DNA of 64,000 nt from Ashinkailepas kermadecensis (Eukaryota > Arthropoda > Thecostraca > Neolepadidae): assembly GCA_034440615.1 (NCBI GenBank), contig JAOTOM010004127.1:1-64000 (forward strand), written 5' to 3'. The notes beneath the pieces were generated by a model that did no database searches, was not told the DNA's origin, and was given only the letters and a program-made list of their open reading frames with translations. The position numbers and the translations under genes were made by a program. Numbering within the stretch: the first letter of the stretch is position 1; each line of letters starts with the position of its first letter. Of the stretch, positions 37,301-50,479 are shown piece by piece.

Positions 37301-37872
37301 CCCTCTTGTTCGGACGTTTCGGATGCCAATGTAGTATTTTTACCATTCGAAACGACAATGCACGTCATTGAATCATATCCATGTTCCCGTCTATTAATTA
37401 TAATTTTCGCCACACTTTATGCATTTCGTGATATTATTGATGGGCTGCAAGGGATTCTGCTCACGATTCAGTCGACCTCACGTCATGGTCCAGAGCGCCA
37501 GATATTTATCTCTAGCTCTGACATATATACAGAGTCGGCGTTCCCAGCAGTACAGAAACATCCAACTGGTCTCGGATGCGGTATGAAAGAAAACGTGTCT
37601 TCCATGAAGGTGCTTGCTCGATCTTTTGTGTTTTATTAGTGTCTTGCACGTTCTCGGAATGTTTTTTTTAGACGAAGAGGTATGTTCATGACAACAACGA
37701 TGGTCTACACATTTTCACCAAATGTTTACAAATGACGGAAAGCATATCAGTATGGTGCCCAAATTGCACCAGTTCCCGTTGGAAAATGCTTAATTTGGCT
37801 GGATGTCCGATTCAACTGAGAATGCCGACAAGTGACGGTCTAGGAAGAAAAGAGAGAAAAAGCGAGCAGTAC
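34320..37872 (-). other. Rdl: 3.55-kb phase-0 intron of the Rdl-like gene
   Basis: Donor GTACTG (37872-37867) follows the 68-bp exon, and the CAG acceptor ends at 34320. GC-rich between about 35100 and 37100, including a perfect 9-bp hairpin at 35118-35141. Open frames here have no recognisable domain. Confidence 0.88.
35118..35141. repeat. Perfect GC-rich hairpin, 9-bp arms
   Basis: GCGGACGGC and GCCGTCCGC flank CGTGCT. A related CTGAACCTGCGG motif precedes and follows it. Confidence 0.75.
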
Positions 37873-37940
37873 CATTTTGACTTCAGACAGTGATGAAATA
37901 CTGACAACGTGTATCGTTATTCCCACGTCTACCGGTGGAC
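37873..37940 (-). CDS. Rdl: RDL-type GABA-gated chloride channel subunit, N-terminal strand exon (68 bp)
   Basis: On the minus strand a TTTCAG acceptor (AG at 37942-37941) opens a 68-bp exon that ends in AAA ATG before the donor GTACTG. It begins with two bases completing a Gly codon, followed by PPVDVGITIHVVSISSLSEV and KM. This is the conserved first beta-strand region of GABA receptor subunits, and SISSLSEVKM is the RDL form. The length equals the 68-bp exon at this position in vertebrate GABA-A genes. The phase 0 end joins directly to the exon at 34319. In Drosophila Rdl the corresponding exon exists in two alternative versions. I found no second version near here. Exons further upstream (signal peptide, N-terminus) were not found up to 64000. 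Confidence 0.93.
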
Positions 37941-39620
37941 CTGAAACATCAGCAGCGGTCAGTTCTTCCGAGTCTCTACATTCATAAACACACAGAGCAA
38001 ACACAACCAACAATAACACGACCAATTCAACGATTACTTAACCCTCGCCCGTGCACGACATACTGCCACCTTACTAAGTGCAGAGGTGAGGGTCGAATCC
38101 CTAGCGTTTCCAAACTGAGAGTGCTAGGGACATGAAGCAGAACCAACGTGCTGCATCTGATGAGGTCTCATGATTGGTACTCGAATTTATCATTTGGCCC
38201 ACTGATTGACATCCCAGGTTAGTTAGAAGGTCATTTTTGTTCCGAATAAGTTGAGGATTTTCGCCTTAAGCCGCTCCGAGTGCACGACCGATAACTGACA
38301 CATGCCTGGAATGTACAGCGTAACATCTAACAGTAACCAGTGATAGTAACGATGTGCGACATGCTACATTTCTACCGAACGGTCACGAATCAGATGGGAT
38401 GAACATGTTAACCCCATTTTGGAAGTTTCCAAATTATGACCAAAACATGGACCAAAACAAAATATTCTTCTACCCGGGAGTAGAAGAAAATCACGTTGCC
38501 AAATTCAGCTTTGGCATCAAAGCTAACCAAACAGTGACTCAGAAGCTTAAAAGGGTCATTTGAGGTAGATCAAGCTGCGTCAGTGACCTCTAATGACCTT
38601 GAAAACATGACTGACCTGTGCAAGCACATCAGCTGAGTTACCAATCACCCTATCACATCTGACATTGACCATTTGGGCGCAGTCAGTGACATCCGTTCGG
38701 GATAATTCGCGACTTCGGCGAAAAGTACCCTTGCATGTTTCAGTTCATAATTTCAAAGCTCAGTGACCCGACAAGACATGTCCCAATTTGTATGCCATGC
38801 ATTCGGCCACCAATTCCTTGTCAGCTGCACCAAGCGGCACCAGGCTGACTCACGCCTTTGTACACGACTGTGAAAACGCCCAGGGGACGGGGGGAGGCTG
38901 CACCAATCACCTGCACGGCCGAGGGTTAAAACATACAAGCAACAAGTCATGCACGATTGTTGTATCGTCAGAGTGGAAGCGATTCATTTTGAACACGTGC
39001 ATCGTTTCATAAAGTCACTTTTCGAAGCAGCCATCCTCAGCTAATGTGATTTATGCCATTTTTTAGGTATAACACACCATTATTCAGCAATATTTCACCT
39101 AATTACAATTATATTTTGGTATATTTACCAATTCCCTTATTGAATCAGGTTAGCTCTGCATTTTCCCAACAAATACTGGCCCTATCTGTTTAAAGCATCT
39201 ACTTCATTTTTAAAGTTCAAAAAGCGATGACGAGAAGTGATATGACACAAGTACCTCTCCGCGTACATATGTACAAGGCCACATATACCAAATACATGAT
39301 TTATGTTTTATTGGAACACCATTGTGTAATGGTCAACACAAGCTGAAAATGATTTCTTCATACCAGACACAATCACATATGCATACCGCCTGAAATTGCT
39401 ACCCCAATTTTCAAAGTATGTTGCATAGGTGTTAAGTCTTCAAGCCAGTCACCGACAGAGAACATTGTAGTTTACAAAGCATAAATCGTGAGATCTGAGC
39501 GAACGTTTCCAGTTGCAATTTTGCGTGAGGGTGTGGGAAGACGAGTGTGTGGGGGGGGAGGAGAAGGAGGGGTGATGAGGGAAGATGAGGGATGGAGGAG
39601 AACCCTGCTCGGGAGGATCC
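37941..39620. other. Region 5' of the 68-bp exon; no gene recognised
   Basis: Presumed intron of the receptor gene on the minus strand. I looked for the preceding exon (conserved YDxRxRPxxGG end before a GT donor) through the rest of the window and did not find it. Confidence 0.4.
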
Positions 39621-39625
39621 GAAAT

Positions 39626-39653
39626 ACATTACATTACATTACATTACATTACA

Positions 39654-39696
<43 letters not shown>
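39626..39696. repeat. (ACATT)5 followed by (CA)n
   Basis: Five ACATT units (39626-39650) run directly into about 22 CA dinucleotides with one CAT interruption. Confidence 0.95.
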
Positions 39697-39698
<2 letters not shown>

Positions 39699-39699
39699 A

Positions 39700-42600
39700 A
39701 CAGCTTGGAGTCGCACCGAGTGTCTGACTTACGGGATCCTCGCGGTGTACGGCCCTGTATCCAGGATAACCGGATAGGATACTGGGTACAGACTAGGCAC
39801 AGTCGTCCTACTTGGACTCGCATCTGCTTGTCGTGCTCCGTGTTACCTGGCAATGATTGTGCAGTGTGCTGGCCGCAATCACCCCATAATACGCTCGACA
39901 CCTCGAGTTTCGTGTCCCATCAGTTGTGCACACCTAACGACGTGGATACGAACGGGCATGCTTTCGACACGATGCACGTGACGGCTACGACACGGGAGCC
40001 GACTCGACATGTGATACAAACTTCCAGTGCAAACAAAGCCTGGACAATCTGACCGGCGGTAGCAATGTGATGTGAAGTCAGCCGACACACAATCAGTGCA
40101 ACGCGAAGGACACCGACTGTTCGCAATCGGTGTTCCAAACAATCTTAGCTCATAGGTCTGGAATGTGCTATGGATACATTTGTGTGCGTGTGTGTTTGCG
40201 GTTTTCTAGGATATCCAGACGATTTCAGAATTAAAATGGTATCGACGTTTTTCTGTCTAAAATGTAATGTGTTCCTTATGCCAGATGAAATTACACCATG
40301 TAAATAAAACATTCCACCGAAGCAGCTCCAACCGGCTTAATTTAGAGTTCCAAGTGCCTTGAATCAGTTATAAAACAGATAGTGTGGGGGTGGGGTCAAC
40401 TTAGCAACCCTGAGGGCTTTTCTGAGACAGCTTATAAACTGTTCGATATTTTTCTGGAAAATTTGGCGTACCTTCTATCGATTGATGAGCGCAGATCTTA
40501 TCAAAATATGGAGGCATTGTCCATCCAGGTGTTGAAATTAGAGCAGGTTAAGGTCTGAATCTCAATGCGGATTTTGGATGTACACTGAACATATGTCATG
40601 GACAAACCGTGCCAGATGCACTCAAAAGCCAAATATGGTTGCATAAATACAAAGTCAATGAAAAAATCGACAAATACAGCAGTAACCTTAGACTAGGTCA
40701 CGTGGCCAAACTGAGGTTTAAGCTGGTAATTCCTTCGCACAACTTTACGCAAAATGATGTATTTTGTTTTACCGCAATGCATATAATGTAATGTAATGTT
40801 TTCCCTTGTGGTATGCTACGCTTAAGGTCAGCATTAGCACAAGTCACAAGACATAACCCGAACCGTCTTGAGAGTAATCCTGTAGTCCTGCATCATGCTC
40901 GCTCTGAAGTCTAAAATACGGACTGCTGAGGAATAAAGATCACCCAACCTGGGTATTTTCGCACGCCGAGCTAGTGTCTGATGTGATTAGGGTACCAACA
41001 TCAGACCTGAATATGCTGTAGCTTTAAAAATCAAAACAATTGCATTATTTACTTTCTAAAAACTATGAAACTGGGAATTATGCTTTGATGATACCATTAC
41101 CGTGTTCTGGGCACAATTTCGTTCGAACATTGTCAGCTTAAAGAATTTATCATATATTTTCAGATACTTGACCTGATCGGTGACCTGGACATTTGCACGT
41201 TTCAGAGGAACTCTTCGGTCTCTTCTTGCACGTTTCAGGGCGATCTCTTCAGCCCAGCTCACACTCATGCTGCTTTGTTTTGATGACACCATTATCTTCT
41301 CTTGCACACAATTTGCTTTGAAGATCGTCAGCTTACACAGTTTATCACATAATTCCAGGTATATGACTTTGAATTGATCGGCGACCTTGAACTTAGTACG
41401 TGTCAGTGTGTTAGACTAAGTCTTTAGTTTACAAATCACCGATATTAAAGCGGAAAGTCGCATTTGTTTCGCGACCAGAATCCGAAGCCATAGCGAGGTT
41501 CGGGTCGCTGATAGCACCCAAACTTTCGGAAGCCAGCAAAGGAGATAGAGATAGACGTTCCCAGTAACTTTTGTTTGTTTGTTTATTGGATGGTTCACGA
41601 CGCACTTTGTGCACGATCATGGCAAATGGCGCCGCCCAAGTAGCTTTGACAGGCCAAAGACGAAGTATACTGCTTACCACTTATCTATCTAGTGTAGAAC
41701 AAAAGCTAAATGGAGAGGGTAGGAACTTGAGGGTAGGAAATTATGTCCCACTTCCAGGGTGCGAATGCTAGCAAAGCAAGTAATACTCATGCAAGATTCA
41801 AATTAATTATCATTTCCGAGCAAAACAAGGAAGCTAAACAGTCGTTTCCATGCAGCTCGTGCATTTACGATCCACTATACAATTGGGTTATCTTCGCGGC
41901 TCTTTCACTTTTAGGAATATCAAAATGTGGAAACATTGTGTTTTGGTCCCATGTTGATTTCCCGTACTCTGATATAATTGCTATGTGGCATTATCATTCA
42001 TCACATTCCCCCAGTGACTTCCCGTTGCAATCAGCTGTGACTTCACTAAAGCATCGGTGGTGGGAGATTGTACGGATCTCCACTAAAGGGTTCAACATAA
42101 TGGAACAACTCCATTGTATTCGTCTCAATTGCAAAGTGGTGGATGAAAGAGCAAACTGCTTAAACCCAGCAGCAATTACACCGTACCGTAAAAAGTATTT
42201 TGTTTGCGCCAGATACCTGAATATTGCTATGCACTTCTTATTTGATTTTACCTGGTTATCTAGAGAACTTGCACCCCTGAGGTAGGCAAACCAAATAAAG
42301 CATTCAGCCACTTTATCACGCGCACCGGAGGGTTGGGGGTAAATCACCCTTAATAGTCCAAAGTACCATTCGATGTCTATACATGGGCATATGTACATGT
42401 AAATGTATAAAACAGCTAATAGCGTAGCGAGGAACCGAAGGAAGGGATGGCATTCGCTTTTTATTGCTGGTCCTTCTTCGTAGCCGATGCCACTAATACG
42501 TATTGTTTTGCCATTTTTACACATCATTATATACCGTGATGTTTTTGTCCAGAGGCATCGCCAGGAAATTATACTTGGATGAACCTTGACATACGTTCGT

Positions 42601-42810
42601 GGGGAGGTTGTTGCAAGCATTGGCTGAGAGGAGAAGCCATATAACTTGTTGTATCATCTATGTCTACCAATGCCCTAAATTCCACCTCTCTCCTAGATCC
42701 ATCATTGGGAAAATGTTACTCTCGCAGCGCCATGGCCTGCAGTGGTTTATATAATTTGCATATTCTGAATGCCTCCCTCACTACAATGCAACACTGTTAT
42801 CTGTATCTGT
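39700..42810. other. No supported gene
   Basis: AT-rich, single-copy-looking. Two antisense-overlapping open frames (plus 41743-42285, 180 codons; minus 41994-42620, 208 codons) lack recognisable domains. ATG-less and spliced genes cannot be excluded. Confidence 0.4.
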
Positions 42811-42815
42811 AGCAC

Positions 42816-43700
42816 TGGGACCGTCCGCTGTATTGGAACGATCACCGTGACCGTCCGCTGTATCGGAGCGATCACTGGTATCTTCCGCTGTATCGGAACG
42901 ATCACCGAGACCGCCTGCTGTATTGGAGCGATCACCAGGACCATCCGCTGTATCGGAGCGATCACCGGGACCGTCCGCTGTATCGGAGCGATCACTGGGA
43001 CCGTAGTCCGTATCGGAGCGATCACCTGGACCGTCCGCTGTATCGGAGCGATCACTAGGATCTTCCGCTGTATCGGAGCGATCACCGAGACCGCCTGCTG
43101 TATTGGAGCGATCACTCCGCTGTATCGGAGCGATCACTGGGACCGTCGTCCGTATCGGAGCAATGACTGGGACCGTCCGTTGTATCGGAGCGATCACCGT
43201 GACCGTCCGCTGTATCGGAGCGATCACTGGGACCGTCCGTTGTATCGGAACGATCACTGGGACCGTCCGCTGTATCGGAGCGATCACTGGGACCGTCCGC
43301 TGTATCGGAGCGATCACCGGGACCGTCCGCTATATCGGAGCGATCTCTGGGATCGTCCGCTTTACTGGAGCGATCTCTGGGATCGTCCGCTGTATCGGAG
43401 GGATCTCTGGGACCGTCGTCCGTATCGGAGCGATCACCGGTACCGTCCGCTGTATCGGAGCGATTACTGGGATCTTCCACTATATCGGAGCGATCACCGA
43501 GACCGCCTGCTGTATTGGAGCGATCACTGGGACCATCCGCTGTATCGGAGCGATCACTGGGACCGTCGTCCGTATCGGAGCAATGACTGGGACCGTCCGT
43601 TGTATCGGAGCGATCACCGTGACCGTCCGCTGTATCGGAGCGATCACTGGGACCGTCCGTTGTATCGGAGCGATCACTGAGACCGTCCGCTGTATCGGAG
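42816..43700. repeat. 30-bp minisatellite, about 29 copies
   Basis: The unit GACCGTCCGCTGTATCGGAG plus CGATCACTGG has an exact 30-bp period over most of the array. Because 30 is a multiple of three, decapeptide repeats are open on several frames: plus DRPLYRSDHW and GTVRCIGAIT, minus SDTADGPSDR and VIAPIQRTVP. Variant units (GTCGTCCGTATC, CTGCTGTATTGG) recur in the same order, so blocks of units have been duplicated. No start context or splice site points to a real gene. Confidence 0.95.
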
Positions 43701-43709
43701 CTGATGGCT

Positions 43710-44520
43710 ACCTCGGTTTCATGAGTCATCTTATTTCAGATTCACCTGAAGTTTGAATCGACCTGTTTATGAAACTACCTGCGGTTAACAGCATCGGGTG
43801 TGAGTTCGGACTTCAGCCTGACTCTGTCCACTACCTGACTATCGGTCTGTACGGCTGGTTCAGATTTCAACCGATTGCATGCTTTCTGCCGCCAACAAGT
43901 GCCACCCCCTCCCCCCCCCCAGCAGCGGTGGTGACTAGCCGATTGGACCAGCCGACCTGATCACTCATTCGGTAGTGGATCCGACCGATCTTGACACTCG
44001 CCTTGACCTTGACTTGAGGCAGGATGGTGCATGAATTGACGAGGCCAATCATGTAGTCAGCTAAAGATTGCCAGTCCTCGACGATGAGACGACGAAGATT
44101 GCCAGTCCTCAGTGTACTGAGGTTGTTGTGGCAAGAAATGATCACGCAGTCCGTGTAACTGGTGACTACGGCTCTGACCCAGTCCTCCGCAGCGGAACGG
44201 CTGACCGTGGCAGCTATCTTCATCACAACAGACAGCCGGCACCTTCCTAGATATCGACACAGGAATCAGCTTAAGGTTGGTTCGGGGCATGGACCGTTTT
44301 GAAATAACTTCTTTGTGCAGCGTCCCAGCTGGGTAGTGTTGATGTTGTCGAATGTCGGTGGCCCAGTCCAGCATATGTGCGTCATGTGCCTGTGCATCTT
44401 TAGTCATCCGTGCCAAAGAATAAAACAGAGACCGATATTTTCATCCGAGCGAATATCGGATGGCATGCCGATGGATTGCTTCCGGCCGATTTACTGACAC
44501 GGTCGTATTGCAAGCGATTC
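43710..44520. other. No gene recognised
   Basis: Mixed sequence with a short C-run near 43909-43920. No domain in the open frames. Confidence 0.4.
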
Positions 44521-44521
44521 G

Positions 44522-44662
44522 AGACGTCCCCTGGGGAAATCCATTGAGTATACGGTATGTTAGCACGCTCGCTTACCAGTCTGTCAATATGAGGCGTCCC
44601 CTGGGGGAAATCCCTTGCATATACGATATGTTGACACGCGCGCTCACCGGTCTGTCAGCATT
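44522..44662. repeat. ~70-bp tandem duplication
   Basis: CGTCCCCTGGGGAAATCC starts at about 44524 and again at 44593 (one extra G). CTGTCAGCACGCGTGCC-like short repeats follow to about 44880. Confidence 0.8.
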
Positions 44663-45047
44663 CACCAGTCATCTGTCAGCACGCGTGCCAAACCATCTGT
44701 CGACTGCCGCGTCAGCTGACCTGTCAAAGCACACGTCAGCCGAACTGCCGGCACACGCGTGCGTCGGGGCGAGCCGAGTGACGGCCGCTCAGGACATCGT
44801 GGCGGCTCGGCGGCGCGACCGCCACCGCCGCCTGTCAGCACGCGCGTCAGCCGAGCTGCCAGCACGCGCGTGTCGCCAACCGGTCTAATTAGGCGCGTCG
44901 TCGATGAGGCAGACACGCCGACGGGCGCGACGCAGGGACGGCGGTGGTGGGGGTGGCGGGCAGCATTAATCTGAGCTGACGTCTCGACCAGGGCGCGTGG
45001 CTGCAGCGCCCATTAAGTGTCGCCACCCTCTCCTCAGTCCGCTCCGC

Positions 45048-45061
45048 CCCCCCCCCCCCCC
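45048..45061. repeat. Poly-C run
   Basis: About 14 consecutive C bases. The assembled length may be unreliable. Confidence 0.9.
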
Positions 45062-45344
45062 GCGGCCATAGCCAGCAGTCGGACTGCGGTGTTTGCGTGC
45101 ACGCACTCGGGCCGTATGTCGATAGGCAGGGCTCAATTTGCCAGCTGCCCGCTTCATCGATAATCCACCACTCAGTACTTGGCGGTTGTTGTTCTGAGCG
45201 GCGCTGCCGGTCGAACGCACGTCGGCGTGGTCGGATCGTGTGGTGGGGGACTTCGCCGCAGCGAAGGTCCTCGGCACGGAACATCGTCCTGCCACCGCAG
45301 GACTTGGCACAGATTGGCCTGCGACGCGGCCCTGCTCGCACCGC

Positions 45345-45500
45345 GTGGTTGGGTTCAGTGTGGACTGGTGTTCTTGTGCGGTTGGGTCCAGTATCGGCTG
45401 GTGTCCCATGAGACTGGGTTCGGTGTGGACTGGTGTTCTCGTACGGCTGGGTTCAGTGTGGCTGGAGTTAGTGTAGACTGGTGTTCTCTCGTGCGGCTAG
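45345..45500. repeat. ~33-bp tandem repeat, about 5 copies
   Basis: GGGTTCAGTGTGGACTGGTG-type units start near 45351, 45384, 45416 and 45449. More diverged relatives continue to about 45850. Confidence 0.8.
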
Positions 45501-45859
45501 ATTCATGGCTGTGTCATGATGTCACAGCCAAGCACACGTGTGTGTGTTTCTTCGCGCGTACTTGTCCGCCTCCGGTCGGCGGCGCGACCGTGGCTCATCC
45601 TGAACTTCCCGTGTTCGACTCGGCTGTTGTGTCTGTGTGCTCAGTTTTCCATCGATCGATGCATACTCATACGTTGTGTATCAGTGTTTCGGTTACTGAG
45701 CCAAGGCGGTGTGGACTCGTGTCAGCGTGCAGGTGGGTTCAATGTGAGGAAGTGTTTACTTGTGTGGCTAGGTTCAATGCCAGGTGGTGCTGACTCCCGT
45801 AGCTGGATTCATCGCGCACTGGTTCAAGCTCATACAGCCGAGTTTGGTGTTGACCAGAC

Positions 45860-48800
45860 CATCCACAAGTTCTCTCCGTCCTCTGCTCGGGACTCAGAAC
45901 ACCAGCTCCTAACCCGGCTCACACGGGTGGCACTGGCTCACGTTTAATCAAGAACACACACCAGTTCACATGGGAACAGGGTCACTGAGTCCAGCCGCGC
46001 GGTATGGGTATAGCCGCGCCGTAGTCACGAGTCCGTGCCATAATATGCGGCTGTAGGACCGAACGATGCACAATAGTGAGGACCACCGCCAGAAACTCCA
46101 ACGTAGATGAACGGCAGCAAACACCGGCACCGAGAACTTGTCGAGGAAACGACTGGTCCCTGCCGTACCCTTACGCTCCTGCGCTTTTATTGAACAATGT
46201 GAAATGCGTTTGTAGGAAAACGAGAAATTGGATTTGAAAAGCGGCAGCGAGTACCGAGTTAGACGTGTTTGCCATGTTTGTGCCTCAACTGTGCAGTGAA
46301 ACTACCACTACACTCAAGTCAACCGAACTAAGAGCCAACACTACAAGTGCGGAAAGAAAAAGAACGACTGAGCATGCCGCACAGTACGTTTTGGTGGATG
46401 GGAAAGGAACTTCCTTCCCCACCCCATTATTTTCCCTGTCTGGTGGTTGTTTTCGAGGAGTGGCGCTGTCGCTGTTTCTGTCGCTCTGTTGTCGTTTTCC
46501 TGTCGTGTGCGGACGCTTGGCTATAGCAGACGTCTGCCAACCGAAGGCGGTCGCTGTGCTAGTATTGTTTTTCTCCGGCCAACTCGAAATGGGGCGATAA
46601 TAGTGACGGAACAGCTCGATTGAGACCCGCTTGGTGCGCCCGGGGCTCTCAAACTTGGGCGGACGCTTTGGACGTGGGCGCTGCTGTCGCGTCCAGGGCC
46701 GGCGCCTCTGGTGGAATTGATAGCTTTGGCACAAAGAGCAGACGCACACGCACGACGCCAGTCATTAAAAGCAAACGGAAACGTTCACTGGGCGCCGTCG
46801 CAGTGCATGGACGAAGTTGGCGATGCACGAACACCCCAATCGACTTTCCTCGTGCCTGAATTACTATAACTTAACATGAGTAAGTGGGTGAGTGGGTAGT
46901 CCTACGCCTTTCATAGAAGCGCCCGCCCCAGAACACTAATTTCAGCTTATTTAGATGATCGAATTGCTCTACAAATGGGCACAATTGGCCTTCCTAGGAC
47001 TGGTGCGGACGTCAGTATTGGATTAATTCCGCCTAAGCAACCGGAAATCCGACTCGGAATCTTGTGAGATATTTGCGTTCCTCCATCCACGGCGCACCGC
47101 CGGCTGCACGCCCCTCTGGCGGTAAAGTGAGCTGGGAGCTTGCGTCATGCCGAGGCTTGTCGATCAATGTCATGCGCTCCTGGTACGGCCGGCTCGGGGC
47201 CAAGAGCATGGGCACAGGGTGGGTGGGGGGGGGGATCGCTCCGGCGCTGGGTGGAGCGTCGTATTACACCGCGCCGACGCCGGCGTCGTCGCTTGACCGA
47301 TTGACCACTGCCGCCAGCGCGTCGGCTTTTTGTTGTCAACGCCGGATGACGGCGGCGAGCTCGAACGGCGCCGCCGAGCTATCCTGGCGCTGACCAGAGC
47401 CGTTGGGATGACAGCGGTCAGGTCGAGGGGTGAAGGTGAGCTGACACTGGCGCTACCTAGTCCAGCCGTTACGCTACGGCCCCAATTGGTGCTCGATGGT
47501 CCCTTACGCCGGCGGTCACCCTCTCAGCTTTTTTAAAATCACTCTTTCTTAATCAGCAAACGTTTCCTGTACGCGAACTTAGGCGGACGGGATGCATGTG
47601 GCACCGTTTTCAGGACAGCGTCACGCCTTCTTCGTGGGATGTCGCTCAGTGACACAGCAGGATGCCACCGCACAGCCTGCGACGGCGTCCGCGTGATTTG
47701 TCAGACGCTGTGAGTGCTGATAAAGCGCGCAGCGAGCAGCGGCCGGGGCTGATTGAAGTCGACGGCTTACCACCGTCAGATGCCAGGCGCACCGGCCGCA
47801 ACAGGTGGTGCACTCACACCGCTCCGGATGGTGATTGCGGTGACGCAACTCAGTTCCGCTCAATCAGCGGCCAAATCAGCGACGCCAGTGGCAGCCTTCC
47901 CACGGTCAGCGGCGGCCGGTTCGCTGCCGCTGACGCACGCCCCCCGACCTCGGCCAGTCCACGGCCGGTGCCGGCCGGTCGACCTGACCGACCCCGATCC
48001 CGCCGGCCGAGCTGCGCCGGCTGTCGCTCAGCGGTGGCCCATTTTCCGGCGGAGGCGCCGTCGTCGTGTTATTGCGAGCTGCTTGCGGGTCGGCGCACGT
48101 TCAGGTCGACGTCAGTCGGGATGACCCGACCGCGCTGAGGAGCTGGCCGGCCGGCTCTGTCCGGAGCTCGCGAGGGGCGACCACCCCGACCCGTACACAG
48201 GCGGAATCGGAAAGCGCCAAAATAAGAAATGTTTGCGATGAAGAACAACATGCTGCGCCCATACTAAACGACGTCATTTTGCGACTGCCATTGTGCTTTT
48301 ACACCCATAAAATGCGCCGAAACTGCATTCGCCGCTAAAATCGCTTGCTATTTCTAAACAAATAAAATGTATATACTCAACATAGTAATATATACCGACG
48401 GCAATAATTGCATTTTAACCATTGTGTCCTTGTTGGTGTCATTACCTAGTAGGAATCCACATATTCTTTCCTTTGCAGTCATTGCACTGGAATCGAACAG
48501 CACCTTTGTTGCCTTTGTACTACTCGACATGTCTTATTATTGTCATGTTGGATGCATTATGAATATATATAATACCATATGTGCCATCCGTGCCATTTGG
48601 CATGCATGGTAATTTTTGCCATACGTGATGGTGCCATACGTGGTAATTTTTAATCCGTAACTATAGCCTGTGCAAAAATTGTGACTTGACAAAAATCTAG
48701 ACACCTAAGAGGTATCAGGAGAGTCTCCGACAGCCGCAGAAATGCGCCCTAGGAGCCAAAGAGGGCATCTTTGCCGGTGTAAAGGAACCGCCTGGCGATT

Positions 48801-49590
48801 CTAGAGGAAGGCCTGATAAATATGGAAGCATTCAGCTAAAGAAGCGCTCCGGGAACCCCAAAAGGAGCGCCCTGACACCCCATTCATGGCCTGATATCTA
48901 TCTGCGCAGGGGCGCCCTGAAAGTGCCGATCGTTTTTCCTTCAGATCGTGGGGCAGCGTGGCCGTGCTTAACCCGCGTCGGGAATGGGGGAGGGGTGAAA
49001 TATCCCTCCCTCTGCTCGGTTCGCTTGAGATAGCAGGCGAACAAACCGAAAGGTGCAATGCGTTGAGATATAATGTACCTTCCCGTCCAAAAATTCGGAC
49101 TTCCAAAATATTTGACGTCAGGTCAGGTCCGATCAAGTGAAGCTATCTCTAAAATTATCAACCCTTATATCGGCAATTGATAACTTATTTGAAAGGTTCG
49201 GAGTTGTGCTTATAGGATTCCAAAATTCTGGCGCATTGATGTTTTTGAATTTTCGAGTTCATTTACTTGGTGTCAGGTCAATCATCAGCCATCTTTTATT
49301 TTTTTCCCTACGGGCCTTAAGAATTACAAGTTGCAACACACCGTCCGCATTTTGTAGCTCTCGTTAAAGCTTATTATATGGTGAGATTATATTTTCCGTA
49401 GGTCGATTTTTTTAATATAGGGAGTACTAAAATATTTCAGCTGGAGAAAGCTAATTTGGATGATTGCCTGACACTTCTATCGGGAAATACTGGGATATAT
49501 GTAAAACGTCTTACTGAAAAAATATCTCAAAGTCGAAAATCGAAGTCGAAATCGAAGTCAGTGCCAAACTTGCATGCGTATTTCACAGTA
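45860..49590. other. No supported gene
   Basis: GC-rich between about 46300 and 48200, AT-rich after. Several open frames of 100-160 codons on both strands have no recognisable motif. The minus frame at 46285-46749 ends in a hydrophobic stretch but resembles no known family. I see no splice-flanked conserved block. Confidence 0.35.
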
Positions 49591-49591
49591 C

Positions 49592-49880
49592 ACAGGGCGA
49601 CTACCGACCCGCACACAGGGCGACTACCGATCCGCACACGGGGCGACTGCCGACCCTCACTCGGGGCGACTACCGATCCGCACACAGGGCGACTACCGAC
49701 CCGCACACCGGGCGACTACCGACCCTCACTCGGGGCGACTACTGATCCGCACACAGGGCGACTACCGACCCTCACTCGGGGCGACTACTAACAATCACAC
49801 AGGGCGACTACCGACCCGCACACAGGGCCACTACTGATCCGCATACAGTGCGACTCCCGACCAGCGCACAGCGCGACTTC
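49592..49880. repeat. 23-bp minisatellite, about 12 copies
   Basis: Unit GGCGACTACCGACCCGCACA plus CAG or CGG. Two unit types (CGCACACAGG and CTCACTCGGG) alternate, giving a partial 46-69-bp higher-order period. Confidence 0.93.
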
Positions 49881-50257
49881 TGACAGATGCATGCTGTGTG
49901 CGACCTCGAAAGGCTGGCCATGCTGTTCGAGATCGATACTTAGCTTATGGGCCATCCGCGCTGGAGAACGACCGGGCGGCCGTGATTTATTGACCAGCAT
50001 ATGGCTTCGGGCGCGGAGGAAGAGGGTAGTGTGTGGTCTTGTTTGGGAAGGGATTACGACCTGTTGGCCGGTTTATAACTCGGTGAAGTGTTCCAAATCA
50101 GCAATGTGCACATGACTTGCTGTCGGACATTCGCACGTGACAAATGTCAGTCTGAGAGGTACGGGAAGGTATGGGCCACCATTTGTTCAGCGAAAAGTAA
50201 TACAAAGGTGCGCCTTGCTGGTAAGAGTTAAACTATCCAATCTGATTTCTTGGATCA

Positions 50258-50397
50258 GCTTAAATATGGCACCAAGAAGTCGCGTTGTTTGAGATGCTCG
50301 CCATATTTAGCCATGTATCCAATTGCTTAAATATGGCAATTGCTTAAATATGGCACCAAGAAGTCGCGTTGTTTGAGATGCTCGCCATATTTAGCCA
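50258..50397. repeat. Exact 56-bp direct repeat with inverted ends
   Basis: Copies at 50258-50313 and 50342-50397 are identical (84-bp offset). Each copy starts with TAAATATGGC and ends with its inverse GCCATATTTA, so each can form a stem with a loop of about 33 bases. Confidence 0.92.
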
Positions 50398-50479
50398 CAT
50401 TTCTGACATGTACCTCATAACATTTTAATGCGTACGAGAAATTTCGTGAAGGAGTATGATTAACTGCTTGTCAGTGTTC

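Noticed and set aside
38053..38110. B-box-like GGGTCGAATCC suggesting a tRNA
   Set aside because: No A box, no T stem of five pairs and no acceptor pairing.
41743..42620. Overlapping 180- (plus) and 208-codon (minus) open frames
   Set aside because: They overlap antisense in ordinary AT-balanced DNA and neither resembles a known family. Kept only as a note.
46285..46749. 154-codon minus-strand frame with hydrophobic C-terminus
   Set aside because: No recognisable family or signal peptide at the N-terminus. Chance frame in GC-rich DNA is likely.
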